Source: Endozoicomonas gorgoniicola
GTDB taxonomy: Bacteria; Pseudomonadota; Gammaproteobacteria; Pseudomonadales; Endozoicomonadaceae
Direction of reading: 5' to 3'
Assembly: GCF_025562715.2 (NCBI RefSeq)
Contig: NZ_JAPFCC010000001.1
Location: 2,870,501-2,934,500, forward strand
DNA: 64,000 nt
Under the pieces are notes generated by a model, which had not been told where the DNA came from, made no database searches, and worked only from the letters and a program-made list of their open reading frames with translations. Position numbers and translations under genes: made by a program. Below, piece after piece: positions 27,186-36,771 of this stretch (positions are counted from its first letter, which is position 1; every line of letters starts with the position of its first letter).

Positions 27186-28268
27186 CTAGCGAAGCTTCAG
27201 CGTTGCCAGACCGATCAGCACCAGAATCAGCGTGATGATCCAGAAGCGAACAATGACCCGTGGCTCCGGCCAGCCCTTCAGCTCAAAGTGGTGATGAATG
27301 GGAGCCATACGGAAAATACGACGCCCGGTCAGTTTGAAAGAAGCCACCTGCAAAATAACCGACACGGTTTCCATAACGAATACACCGCCCATAATGATCA
27401 GCACAATTTCCTGCCGGACAATGACTGCAACCGTACCCAGTGCCGCCCCCAGAGCCAGTGCACCGACATCGCCCATAAAGACCTGGGCGGGATAGGTGTT
27501 AAACCAGAGAAAGCCCAGGCCGGCTCCGGCAATGGCACCACAGAATACAATCAGCTCACCACTACCGGAGATAAACGGAATATGGAGATACTGGGCAAAA
27601 TTCGCATGACCGCTCAGATAAGCAAAAATAGCCAGGGCTGAGGCCACCATAACGGTTGGCATAATCGCCAGTCCATCAAGGCCATCCGTCAGGTTCACCG
27701 CATTACTGGTACCGACAATCGTCAGGTAAGTGATCACGACAAAAAACGGGCCAAGGGCGATGGTGACACTCTTAAAGAACGGAACAATCAGCGAGGTTTC
27801 GGCAATACCGGGCGCAGTCATAAACAAAAACATTGCCGCACCGAAACCGGCTACCGACTGCCAGAAAAATTTCCAGCGGGCAGGCAGCCCCCGGGAGTTT
27901 TTCTCAACCACCTTACGGTAATCATCGACCCAGCCGACGATGCCAAAAACACCGGTTGTCAGCAGCACAACCCAGATATAACGATTTTCCAGATTCGCCC
28001 ACAACAGGGTACTGATAGCAATACACACCAGTATCAGGGCGCCACCCATGGTTGGGGTTCCCGCTTTGCTGAGGTGCGATTTCGGCCCGTCATCACGGAC
28101 AGACTGGCCAATCTGGTGATAGCTCAGACGACGAATCATGTGCGGCCCAAGCCAGAGGCTTAAGGCCAGGGCAGTCAATACGCCAAGAATGCCCCTGAGC
28201 GTTAAATATTTAAACACGGCAAAACCGTGGTAGTACTGGGATAAAAAATCCGCCAGCCAGAGCAGCAT
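27186..28268 (-). CDS. mraY: Phospho-N-acetylmuramoyl-pentapeptide transferase MraY
   Basis: 360 residues, ten predicted membrane segments. It makes lipid I on the inner membrane. Family motifs: KAGTPTMGG (about 70), NAVNLTDGLDGLAIMP with the catalytic Asp pair, FMGDVGALALGAALG, and APIHHHFELKGW near the C-terminus. It starts 2 bp after the end of murF. Confidence 0.97.
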   Translation of the reverse strand: MLLWLADFLSQYYHGFAVFKYLTLRGILGVLTALALSLWLGPHMIRRLSYHQIGQSVRDDGPKSHLSKAGTPTMGGALILVCIAISTLLWANLENRYIWVVLLTTGVFGIVGWVDDYRKVVEKNSRGLPARWKFFWQSVAGFGAAMFLFMTAPGIAETSLIVPFFKSVTIALGPFFVVITYLTIVGTSNAVNLTDGLDGLAIMPTVMVASALAIFAYLSGHANFAQYLHIPFISGSGELIVFCGAIAGAGLGFLWFNTYPAQVFMGDVGALALGAALGTVAVIVRQEIVLIIMGGVFVMETVSVILQVASFKLTGRRIFRMAPIHHHFELKGWPEPRVIVRFWIITLILVLIGLATLKLR

Positions 28269-28270
28269 TG

Positions 28271-29668
28271 TCAGCGCTCTCCCTTATAGTCAGATCCCAC
28301 CAGGGATCTTACGATATCCAACATTCCCATCCCCCGTGAACCTTTTACCAGCACAGTCACCGGCAAAGCATCCAGCTCCGTCAGCAAAGACTGTAACCAG
28401 CCCACAAGAGACTCTTTCGTTTCAAAATGACGTCCGGCACTACCGTAGGCAGACACCGCCTGCCGGGAAGCATCACCCAGTGCAACAAACGTTTCAATGC
28501 CCTTGTCCCGGGCATAGGCGCCCACATCCAGATGCCTCTGCTGTGAAACCGCCCCAAGGTCAAACATATCCCCCAGCACCATAACCCTGTGGCCTTTGCA
28601 CTCTGCCAGCTGATCAATCGCCGCCAGAGTCGCCTTAGGATTGGCATTGTAGGTTTCGTCAATCACCAGCGTCTGATCGTCTAACTGAAACCGTTGTCCA
28701 CGACGCTGGTAAGGGCGGGCATTTTCCAGCCCCTGAACGATCTTGTCCAGTCCGATCCCCACAGCAAAAGCTGCAACAGCCGCACAACAGGCATTCTGAA
28801 CCTGATGCTGCCCCCAGAACGCAATAGTCAGCGCCTTGTATTCACCGTTTAAATTCAGGGTAAAACGCATACCTTCAGCGGTGGTTTCAATATGACTGGC
28901 GTAACCATCAGCGTCCGGATTGCTCAGACTGAATGACAACACCTGCCGCTGCTTACTCCCGGATAACGCCCGCTGCTGCCAGTCAGAGAAAAAAGTGTCA
29001 TCCAGATTTAAAACCGCCGTCCCTTCAGGCGACAGGGAATCCAGTATAAAACCCTTCTCTTGGGCAACCCCCTCAACACTGACCAACTCATCAAGGTGCG
29101 CTTCGGCGGCATTGGTAATCACCGACACATCGGGGCGGGTAAGTTCCGAGATATAACCAATCTCACCAGGAGAGCTGGTTCCCAGTTCAATAACAGCAAA
29201 CTGGTTGTCAGCCTTCACAGAAAACAGCGTCAGAGGAACGCCAAAGGCATTATTCAGGTTGCCACAGGTCGCCAGCGTTGAACCTTCCTGATCAAGAATG
29301 GCCGCCAGCATCTCTTTAACCGATGTTTTACCGCAGGAACCCGTAATCGCCAGAAACGGAATATCCACCTGATTGCGGTTAAAGGCTCCCAGTTGCCCCA
29401 GCGCTTTCAACGTATCGTCTACAAGGATGTAACTGCCACCCTCTGCATCAACAGGCGGCTCTTGTACCAGTACGGCAGCTGCTCCGGACTCCAGAGCCTT
29501 GCCCGCATAAGCATGCCCGTCGAAGTTGGGACCCTTGATAGCAATAAACAGTTCACCGGGCATGACAGAGCGGGAGTCAATACTGATACCCGAAATGCCC
29601 ATATCATTACCGTGTAAACGTCCGTTAAGCTCTGCAGCCAGTTCCGAGAGTTGATAAGTCCGGATCAT
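28271..29668 (-). CDS. murF: UDP-N-acetylmuramoyl-tripeptide--D-alanyl-D-alanine ligase
   Basis: 465 residues from ATG 29666-29668, which overlaps the murE stop as ATGA and has GGAGAG five bases upstream. Adds D-Ala-D-Ala to the UDP-tripeptide. Motifs: LAITGSCGKTSVKEML (P-loop), NLNNAFGVPLTL, GTSSPGEIGYI, DETYNANPKATLAAID and VLVKGSRGMGML. Confidence 0.96.
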   Translation of the reverse strand: MIRTYQLSELAAELNGRLHGNDMGISGISIDSRSVMPGELFIAIKGPNFDGHAYAGKALESGAAAVLVQEPPVDAEGGSYILVDDTLKALGQLGAFNRNQVDIPFLAITGSCGKTSVKEMLAAILDQEGSTLATCGNLNNAFGVPLTLFSVKADNQFAVIELGTSSPGEIGYISELTRPDVSVITNAAEAHLDELVSVEGVAQEKGFILDSLSPEGTAVLNLDDTFFSDWQQRALSGSKQRQVLSFSLSNPDADGYASHIETTAEGMRFTLNLNGEYKALTIAFWGQHQVQNACCAAVAAFAVGIGLDKIVQGLENARPYQRRGQRFQLDDQTLVIDETYNANPKATLAAIDQLAECKGHRVMVLGDMFDLGAVSQQRHLDVGAYARDKGIETFVALGDASRQAVSAYGSAGRHFETKESLVGWLQSLLTELDALPVTVLVKGSRGMGMLDIVRSLVGSDYKGER

Positions 29669-31176
29669 AATTCTCTCCATCGTGAAAGCGCACGAGAAAC
29701 ATGATCTCTGTCGTCAAACGGAAGACGTTTACCTTTCACTTCCTGATAGTCTTCATGCCCTTTACCCGCCACCACTACAATTTCACGCTTCTGCGCTTCA
29801 GCGATAGTACTGGCAATGGCTTTGGCGCGGTCAATCTCAGTCACAACACTAACCTCACCAAAATCAACACCATGGACGGCATCGGCAATGATTTGACCGG
29901 GATCTTCACTGCGGGGATTATCACTGGTCACCACCACCTTATCAGCGCCGCTGACCGCCGCACGGGTCATCAACGGACGCTTGCCCCGATCCCGGTCGCC
30001 ACCGCAGCCAAACACGCAAGTCAAACGACTGGCACCGTGTTCACGCAGCGCTTCCAGTACGCTCCCAAGGGCATCAGGAGTGTGGGCATAATCCACCACA
30101 ACAATTGGCTTGCGACTGCCGCCAAAGCGCTGCATACGCCCCGGAACAGTGGTCAAACGGGAGATAAGCGGCAAAACCTGATCAAAGGCATAACCCTGAA
30201 TACAGACACAGCTCAGGACAGCCAGCAGGTTCTCCAGATTAAAACGTCCCAGCAACGACGTGTGCATCTGACCACTACCCCAGGGGGTGTGTATCTGACT
30301 CAACACGCCATCAGCCGTCAAAGCAAAACTTTCAGCATAAACATCGGCTTCAGGATTAGACGTGGAGTAAGTCAGCACCTGCGTCTGACTGCCGCAGGCT
30401 TTCAGCATCATGCCGCTGTAGTCATCATCCAGATTGATAACGGCCTGCTTCACACGACCACCGGCAAACAACAGCGACTTGGCTCTTGCATAAGCGTCCA
30501 GCGTGCAGTGGTAATCCAGATGATCCCTGCTGATATTGGTGAACACGCCAATATCGAACTGAACACTGTCCACTCTTCCCTGGTCAAGACCGTGGGAAGA
30601 CACCTCCATGGCCATGGCTTTCACACCACTGGCACCCAGTTCAGCCATATACTGGTGCAGAGACACAGGGTCAGCTGTGGTATTAAGGCAGGGCTCCAGT
30701 GACGGTGGCACCCCTTTGCCGATGGTGCCCATGACCGCACAGGGTTGCTGCAACATAGAGAGCAACTGGGCAATAAACCAGCAGCAGGAAGTTTTACCGT
30801 TAGTCCCGGTAATACCCACCACATTCAAATTTGCAGAAGGCTGCCGATAGAAACGATCAGCAAGAAAACCGATACGCTCCTTCAGGCCCGATACAAAAAT
30901 AACCGGCACATTATTTGCCTCGGCATGAACCCATTTAATGGTTGTTTCCTGTTCACCTTCGGATTCAGCAATCACAGCTGCCGCCCCCGCAGCAACCGCC
31001 GCATCGATGTACTTGCGTCCATCGACAGCCAGTCCGGGAACCGCCAGAAACAACTCACCCCCGATCAGCTTGCGGCTGTCGAGGGCTAATCCGGATATCG
31101 GTTTATCGAGTTCAAGAGGCGGACAGTCAAGAACCGCCAATACTTCGTTGAGTGTACTTAATGGGCTATCAGCCAT
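29665..31176 (-). CDS. murE: UDP-N-acetylmuramoyl-tripeptide synthetase MurE
   Basis: 503 residues. Adds the third stem residue. Motifs: VGITGTNGKTSCCWFIAQL (P-loop), MEVSSHGLDQGRV, NISRDHLDYH and the substrate-selecting loop TSDNPRSEDP; the DNPR motif is diagnostic for meso-diaminopimelate rather than lysine. It is separated from ftsI by an 87-bp gap containing a GAGCCG / CGGCTC hairpin, and overlaps murF by 4 bp. Confidence 0.96.
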   Translation of the reverse strand: MADSPLSTLNEVLAVLDCPPLELDKPISGLALDSRKLIGGELFLAVPGLAVDGRKYIDAAVAAGAAAVIAESEGEQETTIKWVHAEANNVPVIFVSGLKERIGFLADRFYRQPSANLNVVGITGTNGKTSCCWFIAQLLSMLQQPCAVMGTIGKGVPPSLEPCLNTTADPVSLHQYMAELGASGVKAMAMEVSSHGLDQGRVDSVQFDIGVFTNISRDHLDYHCTLDAYARAKSLLFAGGRVKQAVINLDDDYSGMMLKACGSQTQVLTYSTSNPEADVYAESFALTADGVLSQIHTPWGSGQMHTSLLGRFNLENLLAVLSCVCIQGYAFDQVLPLISRLTTVPGRMQRFGGSRKPIVVVDYAHTPDALGSVLEALREHGASRLTCVFGCGGDRDRGKRPLMTRAAVSGADKVVVTSDNPRSEDPGQIIADAVHGVDFGEVSVVTEIDRAKAIASTIAEAQKREIVVVAGKGHEDYQEVKGKRLPFDDRDHVSRALSRWREL

Positions 31177-31263
31177 TACCTTCCTGCTTGTCTTTGGAGT
31201 ACCCTGGCTCTAAACAGCCGTGAGCCGTTTAAATAGCCATGAGCGGCTCTTCATAGAAAATTA

Positions 31264-33033
31264 CTAACCTGCGTCGTTAAGGACATACCTGAACCAGCCA
31301 CCCACTTTCGCTGTCAACACATCTTTATGTCTGGGCTTAACCCCAAGCATTCGCAATGCCTGGGCATTCACCTTGGAAAACACCGGAGCGGCTGTCAGAC
31401 TACCGTAATATTTCTCACCCGCCGGATCATCAATGATGACAACGGTTGCCAGTTTAGGGTTATCTGCCGGCACAACACCCGCAAATAAACCAACATGACG
31501 GTCCTCAGAGTAGCCGCTGCCACCGACCTTGCGTACCGTACCGGTTTTACCAGCGACCGGGTAAGAGGGGATAGAAGCCCTGCGCCCGGAACCCTGACTA
31601 ACCACAGAACTGAGCATACCCAGCACTTCTTTAGCCACTTGCTCGTCAATCACCCGTTTCCCCTGTGGCGGTACGTCGCGCTTGATCAAAGAAATGGGAC
31701 GCAACACACCACCCGCACCCAGCACCATATAGGCCTGAGCCAGCTGCAATGGCGTAACCGTCAGACCATAACCAAAGGACAGCGTCGATAATTCAAAATC
31801 GCTCCAGCGATCCCTATAAGGCAGAAAGCCCGTCCGTTCACCGGGAAAGCCGGTTCCCACACTCTGCCCAAGTCCAATACGCCGCATCACACTGATCACA
31901 CTGTCTGCACCGACATCCATGGCAATTTTACTGACACCGATATTGCTGGAACGAACCAATACGGTTTCCACATCAATGGTGCCATAGCCATTCAGATCAC
32001 GAACGGCATTGCGCCCGACCCGCATATAACCGTTACCGGTTTTAATCTCGGTATCCCGGTTGTAGCGTCCGGACTCCATACCGGCAACAACGGTGAAAGG
32101 CTTCAGGGTTGAACCAGGCTCAAAGAGATCGGTCATTACGCGGTTGCGCATGCGATAAGCCTGCATACCAGAACGGTTATTGGGGTTATAAGAGGGCTGA
32201 TTGACCATCGCCAGCACCTCGCCGGTTTCGATATCCAGCATAACCAGTGAACCGGAACTGGCTTTCAGCTCGGTAACAGCCTTTTTCAGCTCACGATAAG
32301 CCATATACTGAAGCCGCAGATCAATACTGAGCATGATCTCCTTACCGGGTTCAGCACTTTTCGTGATTTCCGCCTCTTTGGCCAGCCGTCCACGACGATC
32401 CTTTAACGTTCGCCGGGTTCCGGGTTTACCCGTCAGCCAGCTGTCGTAACCCAGCTCCAGACCTTCCTGACCTTTGCCATCAATTCCGGTGATACCCACC
32501 AGATGAGCTGCCACTTCCCCCATTGGGTAGTAACGTTTATGCTCGTCGTAGCTGTTCACACCGGGAATATTAAGATTCAGAATCGCCATCCCCTCTTCCG
32601 GCGTCACCTGCCGCTTGAGGTAGATAAATTCCTTACTGGCATTATTTCGTATGCGGGTCGCCAGCTCCGATGCTGGCATGTCCAAAGCTCTGGCAAGCTC
32701 TGGCCAGTGTTCATGCTGATCAATCAGTTGCCGGGGGTCGCCCCACAGAGTCATGACCGGAGCGCTGACCGCCAGCATTTTACCGTTTCGGTCAAAAATG
32801 ACCCCCCGGTGTGCAGGAATGGATTCATAACGCACTGCACGCTTATTGCCTTCCTGCTGAAGAAAACGGCTGTCGTATACCTGCAAAAACATAACCCTCG
32901 ACAGAATAACCACTCCGGCGAGAGCAAACAGACCTTTCAGGATTCGATACCGGGCAGGGTAACCGTGCAGGCTTTTTCCGGCTCTGGCATTTTTTCTGGT
33001 ATTTTTATTACTTTTGCGAGTGCTGGCCTTCAT
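31264..33033 (-). CDS. ftsI: Septal transpeptidase FtsI (penicillin-binding protein 3)
   Basis: 589 residues. A short basic cytoplasmic tail, one transmembrane segment (about 33-50), a pedestal domain and a class B transpeptidase domain. Active-site motifs: FEPGSTLKPF (SxxK, Ser near 305), RSSNIGVSK (SxN) and AGKTGTVRK (KTG). It cross-links septal peptidoglycan with FtsW. It overlaps ftsL by 4 bp. Confidence 0.97.
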   Translation of the reverse strand: MKASTRKSNKNTRKNARAGKSLHGYPARYRILKGLFALAGVVILSRVMFLQVYDSRFLQQEGNKRAVRYESIPAHRGVIFDRNGKMLAVSAPVMTLWGDPRQLIDQHEHWPELARALDMPASELATRIRNNASKEFIYLKRQVTPEEGMAILNLNIPGVNSYDEHKRYYPMGEVAAHLVGITGIDGKGQEGLELGYDSWLTGKPGTRRTLKDRRGRLAKEAEITKSAEPGKEIMLSIDLRLQYMAYRELKKAVTELKASSGSLVMLDIETGEVLAMVNQPSYNPNNRSGMQAYRMRNRVMTDLFEPGSTLKPFTVVAGMESGRYNRDTEIKTGNGYMRVGRNAVRDLNGYGTIDVETVLVRSSNIGVSKIAMDVGADSVISVMRRIGLGQSVGTGFPGERTGFLPYRDRWSDFELSTLSFGYGLTVTPLQLAQAYMVLGAGGVLRPISLIKRDVPPQGKRVIDEQVAKEVLGMLSSVVSQGSGRRASIPSYPVAGKTGTVRKVGGSGYSEDRHVGLFAGVVPADNPKLATVVIIDDPAGEKYYGSLTAAPVFSKVNAQALRMLGVKPRHKDVLTAKVGGWFRYVLNDAG

Positions 33034-33326
33034 GGAGCCACCACTTCGATACGCCCGGAATCCGGAACATTCATTCCCAATTCTCCCCTGGCTAATGATT
33101 CAATACGCCCCGGCGAGGTCAGCATGCCATGTTGAAGCAACAGCTTGCCCCACTCTACCTGGGCAGTATTCAGGTTCTCCTGCTCCTGCTGGAGAACATT
33201 ATGGAGCCGTCTGTTTTCATGGCCGACATAACTGACAGCCACACCCGACACCAACACCAGCAGCAGCAAAGCTCCTGCCAGGACATTGGCACGATTAAAC
33301 AACGCTAATAACGGCTCTTTATCCAT
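33030..33326 (-). CDS. ftsL: Cell division protein FtsL
   Basis: 98 residues: a short cytoplasmic N-terminus, one membrane segment (about 16-34, VLAGALLLLVLVSGVAVSYV), then a periplasmic leucine-zipper-like coiled coil ending in a short tail. Small size and position between rsmH and ftsI identify it. FtsL forms the FtsQLB complex that activates FtsWI. It starts 4 bp after rsmH ends. Confidence 0.92.
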   Translation of the reverse strand: MDKEPLLALFNRANVLAGALLLLVLVSGVAVSYVGHENRRLHNVLQQEQENLNTAQVEWGKLLLQHGMLTSPGRIESLARGELGMNVPDSGRIEVVAP

Positions 33327-33330
33327 AGGA

Positions 33331-34257
33331 TCAAACCAGTTTCTCGGCCACCCTCATTACGGCGCTACGCGCTCGTGGGTTAGCGTCTACCTCTGTTTTA
33401 CCGGGCTTAATCGCCTTACCCAGAGGCTTCATTCTCTTGTTCAGCTGATCTTCCCGCACTGGCAACCAGCTTGGCAGCTCATCACCTTTTGCATGCTTGC
33501 GAATAAAACGCTTGGCAATGCGGTCTTCCAGTGAGTGGAAACTGATGACCACCAGCCGGCCACCGGGTTTCAGCACTTCGAGTGCTTTATCCAGGCATTC
33601 CACCAGGTCATCCAGCTCACGGTTAATGTGAATACGTATTGCCTGAAATGCTCTGGTGGCCGGATGCTTGCCCTTTTCACGGGTCGGACAGGCTGCAGCA
33701 ATAATTTCAGCAAGGCGCCTTGTGGTCGTAATCGGTTCTTCAACCCTGGCTGCCACGATGGCGCGCGCCATTCGTCTGGAAAAGCGATCTTCACCGTACT
33801 CCCAGATCACCTTACTGATTTCCTGTTCCTCTGCCCGGTTAATCCAGTCAGCGGCGCTCTCACCTTCAGAGGTGTTCATACGCATATCCAGCGGACCGTC
33901 CTGCATGAAGCTAAATCCACGTTCAGGTGTATCGAGCTGCGGAGACGACACCCCCAGATCCAGCAGCACCCCGTCTACCAGGGTTCCGTTCAGCATCTCA
34001 TCCAGCTCGATAAAAGAGCCGTGATGAATGGTAAAACGTTCATCACGCTCAGCCAGTTCAGTCCCGACAGCAATCGCCCCTGGATCTTTGTCAATACCAT
34101 ACAGCCGGCCTTCATCGGCCAGCCCGTCAAGGATAGCCCTGCTGTGACCTCCCCTGCCAAAGGTGCCATCGACATAGACACCCCGGGGGTCAGTTAACAC
34201 AGCCTCTACGGCTTCATCCAACAGCACGGTAATGTGCTTATCTGTATTACTCATCAC
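33331..34257 (-). CDS. rsmH: 16S rRNA (cytosine1402-N4)-methyltransferase RsmH
   Basis: 308 residues, SAM-dependent (MraW family). Motifs: HITVLLDEAVEAV at the N-terminus, YVDGTFGRGGHSRAIL (SAM site), DGVLLDLGVSSPQLD and FHSLEDRIAKRF. It methylates C1402 of 16S rRNA. Start may be the GTG at 34257 or the adjoining ATG at 34254; neither has a clear Shine-Dalgarno. It follows mraZ after 36 bp. Confidence 0.96.
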   Translation of the reverse strand: MMSNTDKHITVLLDEAVEAVLTDPRGVYVDGTFGRGGHSRAILDGLADEGRLYGIDKDPGAIAVGTELAERDERFTIHHGSFIELDEMLNGTLVDGVLLDLGVSSPQLDTPERGFSFMQDGPLDMRMNTSEGESAADWINRAEEQEISKVIWEYGEDRFSRRMARAIVAARVEEPITTTRRLAEIIAAACPTREKGKHPATRAFQAIRIHINRELDDLVECLDKALEVLKPGGRLVVISFHSLEDRIAKRFIRKHAKGDELPSWLPVREDQLNKRMKPLGKAIKPGKTEVDANPRARSAVMRVAEKLV

Positions 34258-34293
34258 TTACTACGATGACTCTTTAAGTCAGAGTTAAATCAA

Positions 34294-34749
34294 TCAGAGG
34301 GATAAAGACTGTAGTTCAACAGGAACCTCTTCGGCGTCGCTGGCTTCCCGCAGGTAGTCATCGCGACGCTGGTTCCAGCAGTCTTCATCCCAGAGTTCAA
34401 ACTTTTTACCCTGCCCAAGCAAGATGCATTTTTTACCCAGTCCGGCATAATCCCTTAGCAGTGGAGGGACTAAAACCCGACCATTGCCATCCATATCCAG
34501 ATCAGTGGCATGACCGATAAGAAGTCTTTGTATACGGCGGGTCATGGGATGAAAGCTGGGCAATGCTTCAATTTTTTTCTGGATAGCATCCCATTCATCA
34601 ACCGGATAAATAAGGAGGCACGGCTCGTCGGTATCAATCGTTGCGACCAGGCAACCGGCACAACGATCCTTCAACCCCTGCCGATAACGGGTAGGAATTG
34701 CCAGTCGTCCCTTGGCGTCGAGATTGATAGCGTTTACACCGCGAAACAA
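34294..34749 (-). CDS. mraZ: Transcriptional regulator MraZ, TTG start
   Basis: 151 residues, the usual MraZ length, with two SpoVT-AbrB-like halves: FRGVNAINLDAKGRLAIPTRYR and LDMDGNGRVLVPPLLRDYAGL (both shown in part). MraZ represses the dcw promoter in E. coli. The only start that gives the conserved N-terminus is TTG at 34747-34749, and it has a strong Shine-Dalgarno (AAGGAGAG) upstream. It opens the dcw cluster; the region upstream holds DnaA-box-like sites. Confidence 0.94.
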   Translation of the reverse strand: MFRGVNAINLDAKGRLAIPTRYRQGLKDRCAGCLVATIDTDEPCLLIYPVDEWDAIQKKIEALPSFHPMTRRIQRLLIGHATDLDMDGNGRVLVPPLLRDYAGLGKKCILLGQGKKFELWDEDCWNQRRDDYLREASDAEEVPVELQSLSL

Positions 34750-35306
34750 ATCTCTCTCCTTAATTCCAGGATTTTTCTACATAACAGCCCTGAGTTTGCA
34801 AACGACCTGAAGCTGGCAAATTAACAGCTGCAAGCCGGAAATACTGCTTTCATACAAAAAATATCGTCTTCATGGCTGCTGTGTATCACCGGGCAAAAAC
34901 ACCACCACACCGGAGTATAAACCAATTAAACCCACTTTTATCCACAATACGCCACTCAAGGACACTATAGAAATCTGAAAAACCCACGTCAAGCAGGGCA
35001 ACTACCAACAACGTCAGGAAAATGTCAATCTGTGAATAACATTACAGAATGAACAACAGTGAAAAATCTTTGAAAATGAAGGAGCTAGAGCAACTCCATC
35101 AGACAATAAATGAAGTGGATAATAAAAAAGGCGTGTTGAACGGATGTGGAAAAGTTATTGTGGATAATTTTTTTCCACAACTTGCTCCACAGTTTCTGAT
35201 CCACAGTTTCTGATCCACAACAGGCAGCCACAATTTAAAAGCACGGTTTTGCTGCTCAGAAAGACTGATGAAAATAACATTTCATCAAAAAAGAGAGGAA
35301 TAAAAA
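34750..35306. promoter_or_regulatory. Regulatory region upstream of the dcw cluster with DnaA-box-like 9-mers
   Basis: No gene seen in these 557 bp. Exact TTATNCACA boxes (either strand) occur at 34938-34946, 35031-35039 and 35159-35167; near matches (one base off) at 35114-35122, 35145-35153 and 35171-35179. A 14-nt direct repeat (CCACAGTTTCTGAT x2, about 35187-35214) continues the CCACA theme. The region is A/T-rich and must contain the mraZ promoter on the minus strand; direct repeats typical of MraZ operators were not located with certainty. Confidence 0.55.
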
Positions 35307-35709
<403 letters not shown>

Positions 35710-35741
35710 GCGGCGAATATTATAGAGCTAACGACAACGAA

Positions 35742-36581
35742 TCAAGCTTTCATTTCCAAAGCCAGGTTATATAACTCTTTTTTACGGTAATCCGTTACAT
35801 CCGCGATAACAGCCGCTGCTTTTTTCGGCGGCAACTCCTCAATCAGGCGCTCGAGCAAACGAGCCGTATGCGGGTCTACAGCCGTTTCTCTCTCTTCCTT
35901 ATTACCTTCAACCAGTACGACAAACTCTCCACGGCACTGATTCGAATCTTCCTGAAGAATTTTTTCAACGTCGGCAACCGTACCTGCCAGTACCGTCTCA
36001 AACGTCTTGGTTAACTCTCTGGCCAGCACCACGTAACGGGCTGCCCCCAGCACTTCTTTAAAGTCAGCAAGACTATCCAGAATCCGGTGCGTTGACTCAT
36101 AAACCGCCCAGGTAGAAGTCAGGCCAGACAACTCCTGAAGTTTTTTACGCCGCCCCGAAGGTTTGGCTGGCAGAAAACCTTCAAAATAAAACCGGTCCGT
36201 CGCCAGACCACTCACCGACAGTGCCGCGATCAGGGCGCAGGCACCCAGCACCGGCACGACACGATAGCCAGCCTCACGCACCTCCCGAACCAGAAAATAG
36301 CCCGGATCGGAAATCAGCGGAGTACCGGCATCACTCACCAGCGCCACCGACTCCCCTTTTGCCAGACGGGCAATAAGATTCGTCGTTTGCTGACGCTCGT
36401 TATGGTCATGGCAGGGAACCATTGGCGTACTGATGCCAAAATGACTCATCAGTTTTTTACTGTGCCGGGTATCTTCAGCCGCAATCACATCGACCTGCCG
36501 GAGTACTTCAACGGCCCTGGGTGTCATATCCCCGAGATTACCAATTGGGGTTGCAACGACATACAGCGTACTTTCAGACAT
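35742..36581 (-). CDS. rsmI: 16S rRNA (cytidine1402-2'-O)-methyltransferase RsmI
   Basis: 279 residues from ATG 36579-36581 (an ATG at 36593 is also possible). Tetrapyrrole-methylase-fold SAM enzyme: YVVATPIGNLGDMTPRA, AAEDTRHSKKLM, SDAGTPLISDPGY and PSGRRKKLQEL. It modifies the same 16S rRNA base (C1402) as RsmH elsewhere in this window. It is divergent from lpoA and next to rnpB, as in E. coli. Confidence 0.95.
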   Translation of the reverse strand: MSESTLYVVATPIGNLGDMTPRAVEVLRQVDVIAAEDTRHSKKLMSHFGISTPMVPCHDHNERQQTTNLIARLAKGESVALVSDAGTPLISDPGYFLVREVREAGYRVVPVLGACALIAALSVSGLATDRFYFEGFLPAKPSGRRKKLQELSGLTSTWAVYESTHRILDSLADFKEVLGAARYVVLARELTKTFETVLAGTVADVEKILQEDSNQCRGEFVVLVEGNKEERETAVDPHTARLLERLIEELPPKKAAAVIADVTDYRKKELYNLALEMKA

Positions 36582-36771
36582 GCTATTGATCATCAAGCCA
36601 GTTAACTAAATGGCGAAGTCTACAGCGAGACAACAGCACAAGCCACAACCGCCAAAAGCTTTACAGCACAGACACAGGAAATATTTCTCACGACAATAAC
36701 TGTTGGGGTACAATGTCTAATCCACTGAAAAGGCCACGTGCTTGTCAGCTCTCATTAATAATGAGGATTTT

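Noticed and set aside
29701..30702. A 333-codon plus-strand frame opposite murE
   Set aside because: Antisense shadow; no family features.
34750..35306. Possible chromosomal replication origin
   Set aside because: DnaA-like boxes are present, but there is no dnaA, dnaN or gidA neighbourhood and the flanks are mraZ and rnpB; a regulatory role is simpler.
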